Shown: positions 44,110-52,667 of the stretch, piece by piece
How the letters are laid out: each line of letters starts with the position of its first letter
Position numbering within the stretch: the first letter of the stretch is position 1
Origin: WTAW01 sp964406575
Lineage (GTDB): Bacteria; Acidobacteriota; Aminicenantia; Aminicenantales; Aminicenantaceae
DNA: 64,000 nt
Direction of reading: 5' to 3'
Assembly: GCA_964406575.1 (NCBI GenBank)
Contig: CAYOSH010000005.1
Span: forward strand, 102,359-166,358
The notes under the pieces: model-generated
What the model saw: the letters and a program-made list of their open reading frames with translations, nothing else
Database searches by the model: none
Told to the model about the DNA's origin: nothing
Position numbers and translations under genes: made by a program

Positions 44110-44194
44110 GGCCGCACCAAGATTGATGATTGAAAAAATAGCGTTTAGCGATTATATTAACGGGAGACATCGAAATTTTTAGGGAGAAGACAAA

Positions 44195-45106
44195 ATGAAG
44201 GAAGTCATACTCAAAATATGCGCCATTTGTGTTGTGTTTTGTTTTTTGGGAACCGCTTTAGGGGATGTGCCAGAGGATGAAAAAAAGTCCGATTTGCTCT
44301 CTCTTCTCCCCGAGGTGGATTCGTGGAGCCTGACGGAAACGCCCGAAAACTATTACCCGGAGAACCTCTTCGAGTACATTAACGGAGCGGCAGAGATCTA
44401 TCTTTCCTATGAGTTCAAGGAGCTGATCGTCGCCCAGCAAAATAAGGACCAATCGGCGATGAATGTGGCCATAGAGATCTATGATATGGGGAATGGGACA
44501 AATGCTTTCGGCATTTACAGCGCTGAGCGCTATCCGGACAATCGATTTATCCCAATAGGGGTTCAGGGTTATCTGGAGGAAGGGACGCTGAATTTTCTCG
44601 TGGGCAGGTATTATGTCAAGCTTCTCTGTTTTGAATGTGAGGACCAATCCGAGGAAGTCCTCAAAACTTTTTCTCAAAAGATCGTAGAGAAGGTGGGGCA
44701 TATAGGGGATCTCCCTCCTTTGCTCAAGGCTTTCCCATCAAAAGGATTACAACCCAACTCGGAAAATTTTATCTTGCGCAATTTTATGGGATATAGTTTC
44801 CTCCATAACGGGTACTCAGCCAAATACAAACTGGACGATCAGGAATTTGACTGTTTTCTCGCAGAGGGCAAAGACGATGCCGATGCGGCAGAGATGCTAC
44901 AGAAATATTTGGACGCCAAGAAGAGCCAGAATGTCCAGGAGATCGCTTCCGGGTACCACGTCAAGGACAAGTATTACCACAACATCTACATCTCTCAATT
45001 GGGCAAGAGGCTTTGTGGCGTGATGAAGATCGAGGATGGCTCAGAAGAGATCGGCCTCGAATATTTAAAAACACTCATTGACAACCTGAAAACCATTAAA
45101 CCCTGA
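44195..45106 (+). CDS. Exported DUF6599-like protein
   Basis: 303 residues with a signal peptide (MKEVILKICAICVVFCFLGT, residues 1-24). The mature part opens LLPEVDSWSLTETPENYYPENLFEYINGAAEIYLSYEF, followed by VAIEIYDMGNGTNAFGIYS and GRYYVKLLCFE. I recognise the pattern as a DUF6599-type periplasmic protein; no function is known to me. AGGGAGA ribosome site 7 nt before ATG. Divergent from the DUF362/radical SAM genes with a family C element between them, which suggests a shared theme but not shared transcription. Confidence 0.75.
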   Translation: MKEVILKICAICVVFCFLGTALGDVPEDEKKSDLLSLLPEVDSWSLTETPENYYPENLFEYINGAAEIYLSYEFKELIVAQQNKDQSAMNVAIEIYDMGNGTNAFGIYSAERYPDNRFIPIGVQGYLEEGTLNFLVGRYYVKLLCFECEDQSEEVLKTFSQKIVEKVGHIGDLPPLLKAFPSKGLQPNSENFILRNFMGYSFLHNGYSAKYKLDDQEFDCFLAEGKDDADAAEMLQKYLDAKKSQNVQEIASGYHVKDKYYHNIYISQLGKRLCGVMKIEDGSEEIGLEYLKTLIDNLKTIKP

Positions 45107-45278
45107 TGTGTATGTTATAAGGAGGCGAACTTCACTTTAGGGGGAATTTGACTTGGAGTTATAAAAATCTGGATTTTGCAGGATTTTTATGACGCTGAGT
45201 TAGATCCTTCCATTTCCCATGCCTGAGTCTTGAGTTCTGCGGGATGAATGGCCAGAAAGACTATCAATTCTAAAGGGA
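45107..45278. terminator. Weak two-way hairpin between convergent genes
   Basis: ATAAAAATC (45161-45169) and GATTTTTAT (45182-45190) can pair in a 9-bp A/T-rich stem with a 12-nt loop, between the convergent DUF6599-like and Hpt genes. It is A/T-rich rather than G/C-rich, so termination is uncertain. The remaining bases show nothing. Confidence 0.25.
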
Positions 45279-45638
45279 TTATGACGTGGAGGCGAGATAT
45301 TCCTGTAAATTCTGGAACTCTCGGCCCAGTGTGCTCAAGGCATTCTTTGCCTTGTTGATATTTTTGTCCTTGCCCGCGCTCTCCATATCATATGCAGCCT
45401 GCTGCATGAAGGGGAGGCTCAGATTCGCAGAAGCGCCTTTTAGGCTGTGTCCCAATTCTTGGATGGAGACGAAGTCCTCCTGATCGACGGCATTTTTGAG
45501 GTTTACCATTTTTGCCTCGTAATCCGTCTTGAAGAGGCTGAGCAATTCTGCGAGAAATTCTTTGTCATTACCGATTCGCGCCAGTGCGGATGGAAAGTCG
45601 ATAGGACTGTTTTTTGGAGAAGATTCATTGTTGATCAT
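45279..45638 (-). CDS. Histidine phosphotransfer (Hpt) protein
   Basis: 119 residues from ATG 45638, preferred over a GTG 21 nt earlier because AAGG precedes it at good spacing. A four-helix Hpt domain with phosphoacceptor H64 in ELGHSLKGASANL. It should pass phosphate between the receiver domains of the hybrid kinase (46714-49092) and the two response regulators. Last gene of the signalling cluster, 158 bp after the second GGDEF gene. Confidence 0.9.
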   Translation of the reverse strand: MINNESSPKNSPIDFPSALARIGNDKEFLAELLSLFKTDYEAKMVNLKNAVDQEDFVSIQELGHSLKGASANLSLPFMQQAAYDMESAGKDKNINKAKNALSTLGREFQNLQEYLASTS

Positions 45639-45796
45639 TATTTTTTCCTTATCCTTCACTTTATAAGAATTTATTTTTATTGTTCACTGGTAGAGGAGGA
45701 GATTTAAAAGCACGATAATTATCGAATACATTTAGATGAAATCTTGACATTGTTTTATTTAAAATCAGAATCGGCATTTTCTTATAGACATAAAAA

Positions 45797-46702
45797 TCAA
45801 GAGGCAATGACACAATTCCGACCCATATTTTTTGCATGATACATGGCCTTATCGCTGAATTTGACAAGGTATTCGATGGATTTATGGGATTGACTCTCTG
45901 AGGAGGCACATCCCACACTGATTGTGACACACAGCTGCCCCGCTTCTGTCTGGATCCTTTCCTGGAAGACTGCACGGCGGAGCCTTTCTGCAATTCTGGT
46001 GGCATTTTTCAAATCGCATCCGGGGAGGACAGCCAAGAATTCATCTCCGCCATACCGGCCGACTTTGTCGTAGCGGCGTAATGTGCCTGTCAGCCTGGAG
46101 GCCACTTCGACCAGAACTTCATCGCCGACATCATGGCCGTAGGAGTCGTTGACTTTCTTGAAGTAGTCGATATCGAGCATGACTGTGCTCAAAGGCTTAT
46201 TTTCCCGAAGGCTCCGATGGAATTCATCGGAGAGGACGTTGAGGATCTCATATCGGTTCAGTAGATTTGTCAGTGTGTCGTGTGTGGCGATCTCTTGGAG
46301 TTTTTTCTGGGAATCGAGAAGCTGATTCTGCAGGCCGATGATCCGGTTTCCTGTTTGAAGGCGCGCCTTCAATTCATGGGTGTCGAATGGTTTGGTAATG
46401 TAGTCATCAACACCTGCGGCAAAACCCTTCCTGATATCAGTCTGTTTGCTCCTTATCGTCAACATGATGATATAGATGTATTCATCCCATTTATGCGATC
46501 TGATTTTTTTGCACAGCTCGACACCATCCATTTTGGGCATGATCCAATCCAGAATGGCGATCTGGATATTTCCTTCTTGGATCACTTTCCATGCTTCATT
46601 TCCGTCTTCTGTGGATATGATCTTATAACCCCAATTCCTAAGGTTTTTCTCTAGGATTGTTCGGCACAATTTGTCGTCTTCGGCGATGAGAACTTGTATC
46701 AC
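45797..46702 (-). CDS. Response regulator with diguanylate cyclase domain
   Basis: 301 residues: receiver domain (phosphoacceptor D52 in LDWIMPKMDG, switch K104), a helical linker, then a GGDEF domain with the exact GGDEF motif (218-222) and an inhibitory I-site RRYD (209-212). Makes c-di-GMP when phosphorylated. It starts 11 bp after the hybrid kinase gene. Paralogue of the 49089-50018 protein. Confidence 0.93.
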   Translation of the reverse strand: MIQVLIAEDDKLCRTILEKNLRNWGYKIISTEDGNEAWKVIQEGNIQIAILDWIMPKMDGVELCKKIRSHKWDEYIYIIMLTIRSKQTDIRKGFAAGVDDYITKPFDTHELKARLQTGNRIIGLQNQLLDSQKKLQEIATHDTLTNLLNRYEILNVLSDEFHRSLRENKPLSTVMLDIDYFKKVNDSYGHDVGDEVLVEVASRLTGTLRRYDKVGRYGGDEFLAVLPGCDLKNATRIAERLRRAVFQERIQTEAGQLCVTISVGCASSESQSHKSIEYLVKFSDKAMYHAKNMGRNCVIAS

Positions 46703-46713
46703 TATTCTTCTCC

Positions 46714-49092
46714 TTACTGGTTAAAGCCAATTGTTTCCTTTTTTTCCATAGCGTCATCGATTTTTTGGAAGACTTCTTCAGGATTGAGCGGCTTGGATGT
46801 GTAATCGTCCATTCCTGATTCTAAACAACGCTCTCGGTCACCTTTCATGGCGTGCGCGGTCATGGCGATGATAGGGATATGTTCTCCTGTGCTTTCTTCC
46901 TTTTTACGGATGGATGCGGTAGCTTCAAATCCATCCATGACAGGCATCTGAACGTCCATGAGGATCAGGTCGAATTTATTGCTCTCTAAGGCGGCGAGCG
47001 CTTCTTTTCCGTTTTCCACGCCCGTCACTTGATGTCCTTTTTTCTCGAGCATAAAATAAGCCACCTTTCTATTGACCAAATTGTCCTCAACGATGAGGAT
47101 CCGATAGCGATCCTGGGACTTTGTCGCCTGTTGCGGTTTCGGGGGATCTGGTTGGATCTCTGCTTTTTTTGAGAATCCTAGGACTGTGCTCACCGCATCG
47201 GCAAGCTCGGATATTTTGATAGGTTTTCCCAGAAATGCCGGAATTCCCAATTTCAACCAGGGTTCTGCATCCCCGCGGCTTCCCCTAGAACCCACCATAA
47301 CGATCATGGATTTCGCGAGTTCTGGATTCTGTTTGATGTAGTCCATGAACATGAAGCTGTCGGTCCCAGGCAGATAGGGGTCGAAAAGGATGATCGAGAA
47401 AACCGCATTTTCTCTGTTGATGCGGTCCAGCTGAGACATGGCATCCCCGGCACTGGGTGAGCCGGTGATTTGAAGATTCCAATGGCCGAGCATCTCTATA
47501 AGAATGTTGAGAATCTTTGGGTTGTCATCGAGGGCAAGGGCACGAAGGCCGTTTAAGTCGAAGGGATCAGGTTGTGTTGTGTCTTGTTTGGGACTTTTAT
47601 CCAGGCCAAGCTGCAGTGAGACAAAAAATTTGCTTCCCACGCCTTCTTCACTCTCCACCCAGATCTTACCATCCATGACATCGACAAGTTGTGAACAGAT
47701 CGCCAGACCGAGTCCTGAGCCACCGTATTTGCGCGTCATCGATCCATCGGCTTGGGCAAAGACATCAAAGATGATCTGTTGGTTCGATTCCGATATTCCA
47801 ATTCCCGTATCCTCCACCGTGAAAAGTAAAGACACCTCATTTTCCGTTTTGGACTCTTCCCTCACGGAGATGACGATCTCACCTTTCCCGGTGAATTTGA
47901 TGGCATTACTGACAAGATTCGTCAAGATCTGTCCCAACCGGCCAGGATCTCCGATCACGCTGTAGTTGATCGACGCGGGAATGTCACAGATGAGTTCGAT
48001 CTTTTTCTTGTGTGCCTGAAGCCCGAGCGGGGAGACGGCTCCGTAAACAAAATCCTGAAGGTTGAAGGTCGAGGATTCCAATTCGACTTTTTTTGCCTCG
48101 ACTTTTGAAAAATCGAGAATATCGTTGACCAAAGTCATCATGGATTCGGCGGATGATTTGATCCCTTTGACAAACTCCAATTGTTCAGGATTCAGGTCCG
48201 TTCCCAAAGCTAGCTCAGCCATCCCCAGAATTCCGTTCATGGGTGTTCGCAGCTCATGGCTGATATTCGCCAGGAATTCATTTTTTGCTGTAGTCGCGGA
48301 ATCGGTTTCCTGGTTGACGGCAACGAGGTCTGTCGCGTCTTTGATCACAAAGATCATTCCTTGATATTCATTCCTCAAGTAAACGGGTTGGAGACGAATG
48401 ACGGAGTTTCTCCCATTGACGGTTTTGTCCAGCACTGCGTGAGAGGATTGTGTTTCATTTTTGAAGAGAGAGATGTGCTTTTTGATCTCCTCTTTTGAGA
48501 GTCCGAAATCAACATCCAAAAGATTCTTGGTGATGATATCCGTTTTGCGCTTGTTGAAAAAATTCAGGAAAGATGCATTGACTTGCATCATACGATTATC
48601 TTTATCTACATACAGCACGCCCTCTTGCATTTCAGAGATCATCCCTAAAAATTTGGCTGTTTCCCTTTCGGGCGGATCCTTTTCTCTTGTTGGCTGTCCC
48701 TTTATTCTGTAGATGATAAAGGATGCAATGGTTTTGCCATTCTCGAGAACAGGAGATGCAAAAGCGGAGATTTGAACCTCGTTGCCCTCATTGTCTTGGT
48801 GGACAGCCTCAAATTCAACTTTCTCACCTGCAGCAAGTTTCTGCGAGATGGTGATATTTTTCTCTTCGCTTTCTTGAGATCCGATCAACGTTTCGATGGA
48901 TTTTCCGATAACATCGTCTGGGCGAATCCCGAAGAGATGATTGAATTCATCGTTAACGCAAAATATCTCCCCATCTTGGTCAGCGATCATGACAGCCTCT
49001 TTGGTAATACTCAAGAGGTGGTCGAGAAAGATTTTGTGATTCTTCTTTTCCTTGTTATCCTCAAGGAAATCGAAAAATACCTTATCCGTCAT
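46714..49092 (-). CDS. Hybrid sensor histidine kinase (PAS-PAS-HisKA-HATPase-REC-REC)
   Basis: 792 residues, no membrane segments, so a cytoplasmic sensor. Two PAS domains (about 25-130 and 145-258), HisKA with H279 in NISHELRTPMNG, HATPase_c (about 385-500; DTGIGIS, GSGLGLAI), then two receivers. The first (525-645) is divergent, with phosphoacceptor Asp in FDPYLPG; the second (665-785) is canonical (MDVQMPVMDG). Overlaps the first GGDEF gene by 4 nt. Two receivers plus the Hpt at 45279-45638 give a full phosphorelay. Confidence 0.94.
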   Translation of the reverse strand: MTDKVFFDFLEDNKEKKNHKIFLDHLLSITKEAVMIADQDGEIFCVNDEFNHLFGIRPDDVIGKSIETLIGSQESEEKNITISQKLAAGEKVEFEAVHQDNEGNEVQISAFASPVLENGKTIASFIIYRIKGQPTREKDPPERETAKFLGMISEMQEGVLYVDKDNRMMQVNASFLNFFNKRKTDIITKNLLDVDFGLSKEEIKKHISLFKNETQSSHAVLDKTVNGRNSVIRLQPVYLRNEYQGMIFVIKDATDLVAVNQETDSATTAKNEFLANISHELRTPMNGILGMAELALGTDLNPEQLEFVKGIKSSAESMMTLVNDILDFSKVEAKKVELESSTFNLQDFVYGAVSPLGLQAHKKKIELICDIPASINYSVIGDPGRLGQILTNLVSNAIKFTGKGEIVISVREESKTENEVSLLFTVEDTGIGISESNQQIIFDVFAQADGSMTRKYGGSGLGLAICSQLVDVMDGKIWVESEEGVGSKFFVSLQLGLDKSPKQDTTQPDPFDLNGLRALALDDNPKILNILIEMLGHWNLQITGSPSAGDAMSQLDRINRENAVFSIILFDPYLPGTDSFMFMDYIKQNPELAKSMIVMVGSRGSRGDAEPWLKLGIPAFLGKPIKISELADAVSTVLGFSKKAEIQPDPPKPQQATKSQDRYRILIVEDNLVNRKVAYFMLEKKGHQVTGVENGKEALAALESNKFDLILMDVQMPVMDGFEATASIRKKEESTGEHIPIIAMTAHAMKGDRERCLESGMDDYTSKPLNPEEVFQKIDDAMEKKETIGFNQ

Positions 49093-50018
49093 TTTGCGCC
49101 CTTCGCTGCTGAGTCTTCGGACTCATCCACAACAGAGATGTTTCGTCCTCTTTTCTTGGCCATGTAGAGCGCACTGTCTGACGCTTCGATGATCTTTTTT
49201 ACTGAAGGCCTGGATGTATTGTCGAATATAGAGACACCCAGGCTCACCGTTGCTTCGAGGGCTCCGGCATCAGTTTGAATTTTTTCAGCACAGACAGAAT
49301 TTCTGAGCCGTTCTGCAATTTTTTTAGCATCGTCCCTATCCAAGCCTGGGAGAACCAAAAGCAATTCGTCACCTCCATATCGACCAATTTTGTCGTATGA
49401 ACGCAAATTTTTCTGCAAACGAGATGTCACTTCGATGATTATTTTATCACCGATCAAATGACCGTATGTGTCGTTGATCGCCTTGAAGTTGTCGATATCG
49501 AGCATCATGACACCCACGGGTTTGTTATCTCTGAAATTTCTGTTCAACTCCTCTTCGAGGATTCCCAGGATTTTTTTCCGGTTCCAAAGTTGTGTCAGGC
49601 TGTCTGTGTTTGCCTTCTGGAGTTGAATGTCCTGCATATCGATGATGCGTTCACCATTCTGGATCCTGACTTTTAACTCCAAATAGCTGAAGGGTTTTGT
49701 CATGTAGTCGTCGGCTCCTGCGGAGAGGCCTTTGATGATGTCCTCTTCCAGGTCTCGTCCAGTGAGCAGAATGATGTAGATGTATTTCTCCTCCTTGGGC
49801 TGGTATTCATTCCGGATCAGGTGACATAGCTCCACACCATCCTTTTTGGGCATGCTCCAATCCAGTATGGCCAGCCGGATTCCTCCCTTTTGGATGATCT
49901 GCCACGCCTCTTCACCATTTTTGGTAACGAACACTTCATATCCCCAGTCTTGCAGATTCTTTTCCAGAGCTCTACAGGAAATGATGTCGTCTTCGGCGAT
50001 CAATACTTTCGTACACAT
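49089..50018 (-). CDS. Response regulator with diguanylate cyclase domain (GGDEL)
   Basis: 309 residues and first gene of the cluster. Receiver with D53 (LDWSMPKKDG), then a cyclase domain whose signature reads GGDEL (215-219), not GGDEF; the Gly-Gly-Asp-Glu core is complete, so activity is likely. I-site RSYD at 206-209. A TATAAT box lies 20 nt before the ATG and no Shine-Dalgarno is seen. Confidence 0.92.
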   Translation of the reverse strand: MCTKVLIAEDDIISCRALEKNLQDWGYEVFVTKNGEEAWQIIQKGGIRLAILDWSMPKKDGVELCHLIRNEYQPKEEKYIYIILLTGRDLEEDIIKGLSAGADDYMTKPFSYLELKVRIQNGERIIDMQDIQLQKANTDSLTQLWNRKKILGILEEELNRNFRDNKPVGVMMLDIDNFKAINDTYGHLIGDKIIIEVTSRLQKNLRSYDKIGRYGGDELLLVLPGLDRDDAKKIAERLRNSVCAEKIQTDAGALEATVSLGVSIFDNTSRPSVKKIIEASDSALYMAKKRGRNISVVDESEDSAAKGAK

Positions 50019-50038
50019 CGTTTCATATATCCATTTGG

Positions 50039-50044
50039 ATTATA
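50039..50044 (-). promoter_or_regulatory. -10 box of the phosphorelay operon
   Basis: Perfect TATAAT on the minus strand, 20 nt before the ATG at 50018, giving a leader of about 14 nt without Shine-Dalgarno. The -35 is poor (TTATGG). Confidence 0.35.
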
Positions 50045-50243
50045 GAACTATTTTACGAATCCATAATCTGGGTCCAATATTGTCTTCGTTATCCATTTTA
50101 TTAAGGTCAGGAATTTGGTCAATCGCCTTTGTCGATGAAAACAGGGGTGATATTCTTCCCCTGATTGTCACCTTAAAGGGGGATAAAATTCATCGGAGAG
50201 GATTAATGAGGTCAACTTCTTGGTTTTTATTATTTGTTTAGTT

Positions 50244-50249
50244 TATAAT
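50244..50249 (+). promoter_or_regulatory. -10 box of the AI-2E-type transporter gene
   Basis: TATAAT 20 nt before the ATG at 50270, with TTGGTT 18 nt upstream as a weak -35. No Shine-Dalgarno follows. Confidence 0.35.
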
Positions 50250-50269
50250 ACACATAATTCATTGATGCA

Positions 50270-51283
50270 ATGAACGGTAACAAGGTCGCCACCACCTCCC
50301 TCGTCATCATCGTTGTCTTTCTCTTTGGGCTGCTTTTAAAAGTGGCCAAGCCTGTTTTTTTCCCTTTTTTCTTAGCTGTACTGCTGTATTTCCTGATGTC
50401 TCCTGTTCTCGATTTCCTGACACGGCATAAGGTTCCCAAAGCTGCCTCCATTCTCTTCCTGGTCATCGGCACTTTTTTCCTGTTCTATCTCTTGGGATCC
50501 CTTTTTTACTCCAGCGGGAAGAGTTTCGCCTCAGAGCTGCCAAACTATGGGCAACGGCTCGAATCCATCATAAATTCTGTTCAGATGAAAATGCCGCAAC
50601 TGAAATGGGAGGACATCGATTGGACGAAACAGCTCGATCTGGGTAAAGTCGGGGGGTTTGTTCTATCCTCCTTAGGTCCGTTTTTCTCCTTCATAGCCAA
50701 TTTATTCCTCATCTTTATTTTCCTCATTTTCATCCTTTCCGGCAGGGGTCGAGTCAAAAATAAGATCAATAATTACCTGTCGAAGGGTAAAGCTGAACGC
50801 GCTATTGATATCATCGGGAATATCGACAGCCAGATCCAAAGATACCTCGCCATCAAAACGCTAGTCAGTTTCTTCACAGGGATTTTCGCAGGAATCGTTC
50901 TTTTGCTCTGGGGACTTGAATTTGCCATCGTTTTTGCTTTTCTCACCTTTATTCTGAACTATATTCCTAACATTGGTTCGTTCATAGCCACAGTATTCCC
51001 AGTGGCCATTGCGATATTTCAGTATGACACGATCTGGCCCGCTGTTTGGATACTTGTCATTTTGACAACCATACATCAGCTCATGGGGAATATTGTCGAG
51101 CCGCGGCTGATGGGTCACGGGCTAGGACTCAGCCCCCTCGTGATCCTATTCTCCCTATTTTTTTGGGGGTGGCTCTGGGGGATTCCCGGGATGATCCTGG
51201 CTGTACCCATGACAGCGATGGTGAAGATCGTCTGCAGCAACGTTCCTGAATTGGGGATAGTGGCTGCACTTATGTCTAAATAG
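50270..51283 (+). CDS. AI-2E/PerM family membrane transporter
   Basis: 337 residues with about eight membrane segments arranged as in the UPF0118 (AI-2E exporter/PerM) family. A pair of segments comes first, then a soluble stretch (about 85-130), then segments containing NYIPNIGSFIAT and the C-terminal LSPLVILFSLFFWGWLWGIP and EPRLMGHGLG motifs. Substrate cannot be told from sequence; family members export autoinducer-2 or ions. Single gene, convergent with the zinc-ribbon protein gene. Confidence 0.9.
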   Translation: MNGNKVATTSLVIIVVFLFGLLLKVAKPVFFPFFLAVLLYFLMSPVLDFLTRHKVPKAASILFLVIGTFFLFYLLGSLFYSSGKSFASELPNYGQRLESIINSVQMKMPQLKWEDIDWTKQLDLGKVGGFVLSSLGPFFSFIANLFLIFIFLIFILSGRGRVKNKINNYLSKGKAERAIDIIGNIDSQIQRYLAIKTLVSFFTGIFAGIVLLLWGLEFAIVFAFLTFILNYIPNIGSFIATVFPVAIAIFQYDTIWPAVWILVILTTIHQLMGNIVEPRLMGHGLGLSPLVILFSLFFWGWLWGIPGMILAVPMTAMVKIVCSNVPELGIVAALMSK

Positions 51284-51312
51284 TGACTTTCTCTCGCCTG
51301 TGCCTCACCGTT

Positions 51313-51966
51313 CTAGGAGGAAGGTGCGATTATTTTTGGCTGGCGCGACATTTCGTCAAGCTTGGCAAAGCGGTCGATAAGCTGCTGAAGGTATCTCCTC
51401 CCCTGGATTTGGTCGCCTGAGAGGTGTTTAACAGCGAGGACAACCCTGTCTAAGCATCGAATTTTTTCATCCCGCTTATACATCTGGAGGGACCCGGGCA
51501 CGATGATCTTTTTCTCGAACCTGCACTCGAGGAGCCTCTGGAAAATAGCCTCGCCCAGCTCGTTTTTCGGTTGCAGCGCCTCTCCGGGAATAATAAGCAG
51601 TGCTTTTTCCTTTTCCACTTTCTCCCGTGCGTACTCGATGGCTAGAAGCACATCTCTGTCCACAAGTGCATTATCTTTTCTTGCGGTTTGCGCGATCGGC
51701 AGTTCGATGTTAAAAACCAACCAGGCGAGTTTTTCATCGCTGAGGATATCCGGCTCACGGGCGGCGGCTGAAGGGCGTTGGGCATGAGTCTTCTCCAGAA
51801 TACGCTGGTCTTGATAGGGTTTGTGCTGGGCCAGGAATGAGCAGGAAAGAGGGCAGTGGATCTCCTTTTCCCTGAGCTGGCCACAGCAGAGGCTGCATAT
51901 CATTTGACCCAGAGCGGGGCACTGTCTTTTTCCCTTTCTTTTATCGCACTTAATGCATTTCGCCAT
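51313..51966 (-). CDS. Unknown protein with Cys-rich zinc-binding N terminus
   Basis: 217 residues. The first 45 hold nine Cys and one His in CxxC, CxxCC and CPLSC patterns (CIKCDKRKGKRQCP, MICSLCCGQ, HCPLSC), as in a double zinc ribbon or treble clef. The rest is helical, with conserved-looking blocks LVFNIELPIAQTARKD and GRRYLQQLIDRF. I do not recognise the family. It could bind nucleic acid or act as a scaffold. Single gene, flanked upstream by a family A mobile element. Confidence 0.7.
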   Translation of the reverse strand: MAKCIKCDKRKGKRQCPALGQMICSLCCGQLREKEIHCPLSCSFLAQHKPYQDQRILEKTHAQRPSAAAREPDILSDEKLAWLVFNIELPIAQTARKDNALVDRDVLLAIEYAREKVEKEKALLIIPGEALQPKNELGEAIFQRLLECRFEKKIIVPGSLQMYKRDEKIRCLDRVVLAVKHLSGDQIQGRRYLQQLIDRFAKLDEMSRQPKIIAPSS

Positions 51967-52328
51967 TTGTTAATTTATGATAATACAGCCTGGGCTTAAA
52001 TGCAAAACCCCAGGATACGATTTAAGCATCCTTATTTCCGTGATAAGGGCATTAGAGGCAAAAAAATGTGAGTCAATGTCCTTATGAGTCGGATGTTGGT
52101 AGGTGGGGGGGTCTTCGACGAATATGGACTGTAACGAGCTCCTGCTATTATCATTTGACTTGAGAGCATCACGGCAATAAGGATGCTTCCGGATACGATC
52201 CACTCACTCCTGAACACATTGAAGGCTCCATTTTCCAAAAGGTCTGTTTGGGGGAGCGGACCCTCCATTTAAAGGAGATCAAATAAAAAACGAAAAGTGA
52301 AAGAGGTTCGGAAAAAATAGCTGAGTGT
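51967..52328. other. Intergenic region carrying family A element, 362 bp
   Basis: Holds the family A element with its 9-bp direct repeats (52013-52199). The remaining 130 bp up to the Mth938-like gene end show no gene. Open frames across the element belong to the repeat. Confidence 0.6.
52022..52190. mobile_element. Family A MITE, copy 1, with 9-bp target duplication
   Basis: Ends AAGCATCCTTATTTCCGTGAT and its near-perfect inverse at 52168-52188 (one mismatch in 21). The 9 bases GGATACGAT lie just outside on both sides (52013-52021 and 52191-52199). About 169 bp with no transposase. Same element at 53462-53630 and, inverted, at about 63825-63988. Confidence 0.9.
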
Positions 52329-52667
52329 TCAGCAGGTGAGGTGGAAAACCGCAATAATTTTTGTGTGCGGAGCTAATTCATTGTATTTGCGGCCGGCTTC
52401 CTTGGTTTTGTCCACGAATAACTGTATCCCTTTCTCATGCATGAATTTTCGGACCTCTTCAGTGACTTTCATCAGACCGAAAAAACCGGTCCCCACAATG
52501 AATGCGTCCGTTTCGTCAAAAGAGATTTTTTTAAGGTCATCGAGAGAAAGTGTGTGGCCCTCTTTTCTCCACCAAGAGGAGTCAACACGGTCGGGGAACA
52601 GGATGATGTCCGAAGAGTAGGTCTGGCCCTCGATGGTGATCCGACCAAAGGAATAGGCGTTAACCAT
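52329..52667 (-). CDS. Mth938-like (DUF498) domain protein
   Basis: 112 residues, the full length of the Mth938/NDUFAF3-like fold. Recognised by the opening FGRITIEGQTYSSDIILFPD, the middle DAFIVGTGFFGLMKV and the ending NELAPHTKIIAVFHLTC. Role in bacteria unknown. It overlaps the end of rnc by 8 nt, so it is cotranscribed with RNase III. Confidence 0.85.
   Translation of the reverse strand: MVNAYSFGRITIEGQTYSSDIILFPDRVDSSWWRKEGHTLSLDDLKKISFDETDAFIVGTGFFGLMKVTEEVRKFMHEKGIQLFVDKTKEAGRKYNELAPHTKIIAVFHLTC

Noticed and set aside
51970..52203. Small conserved protein (77 codons) repeated three times in the window
   Set aside because: The frame lies wholly in the family A element, a second frame is open as well, and there is no ribosome site; the likeness is at the DNA level.
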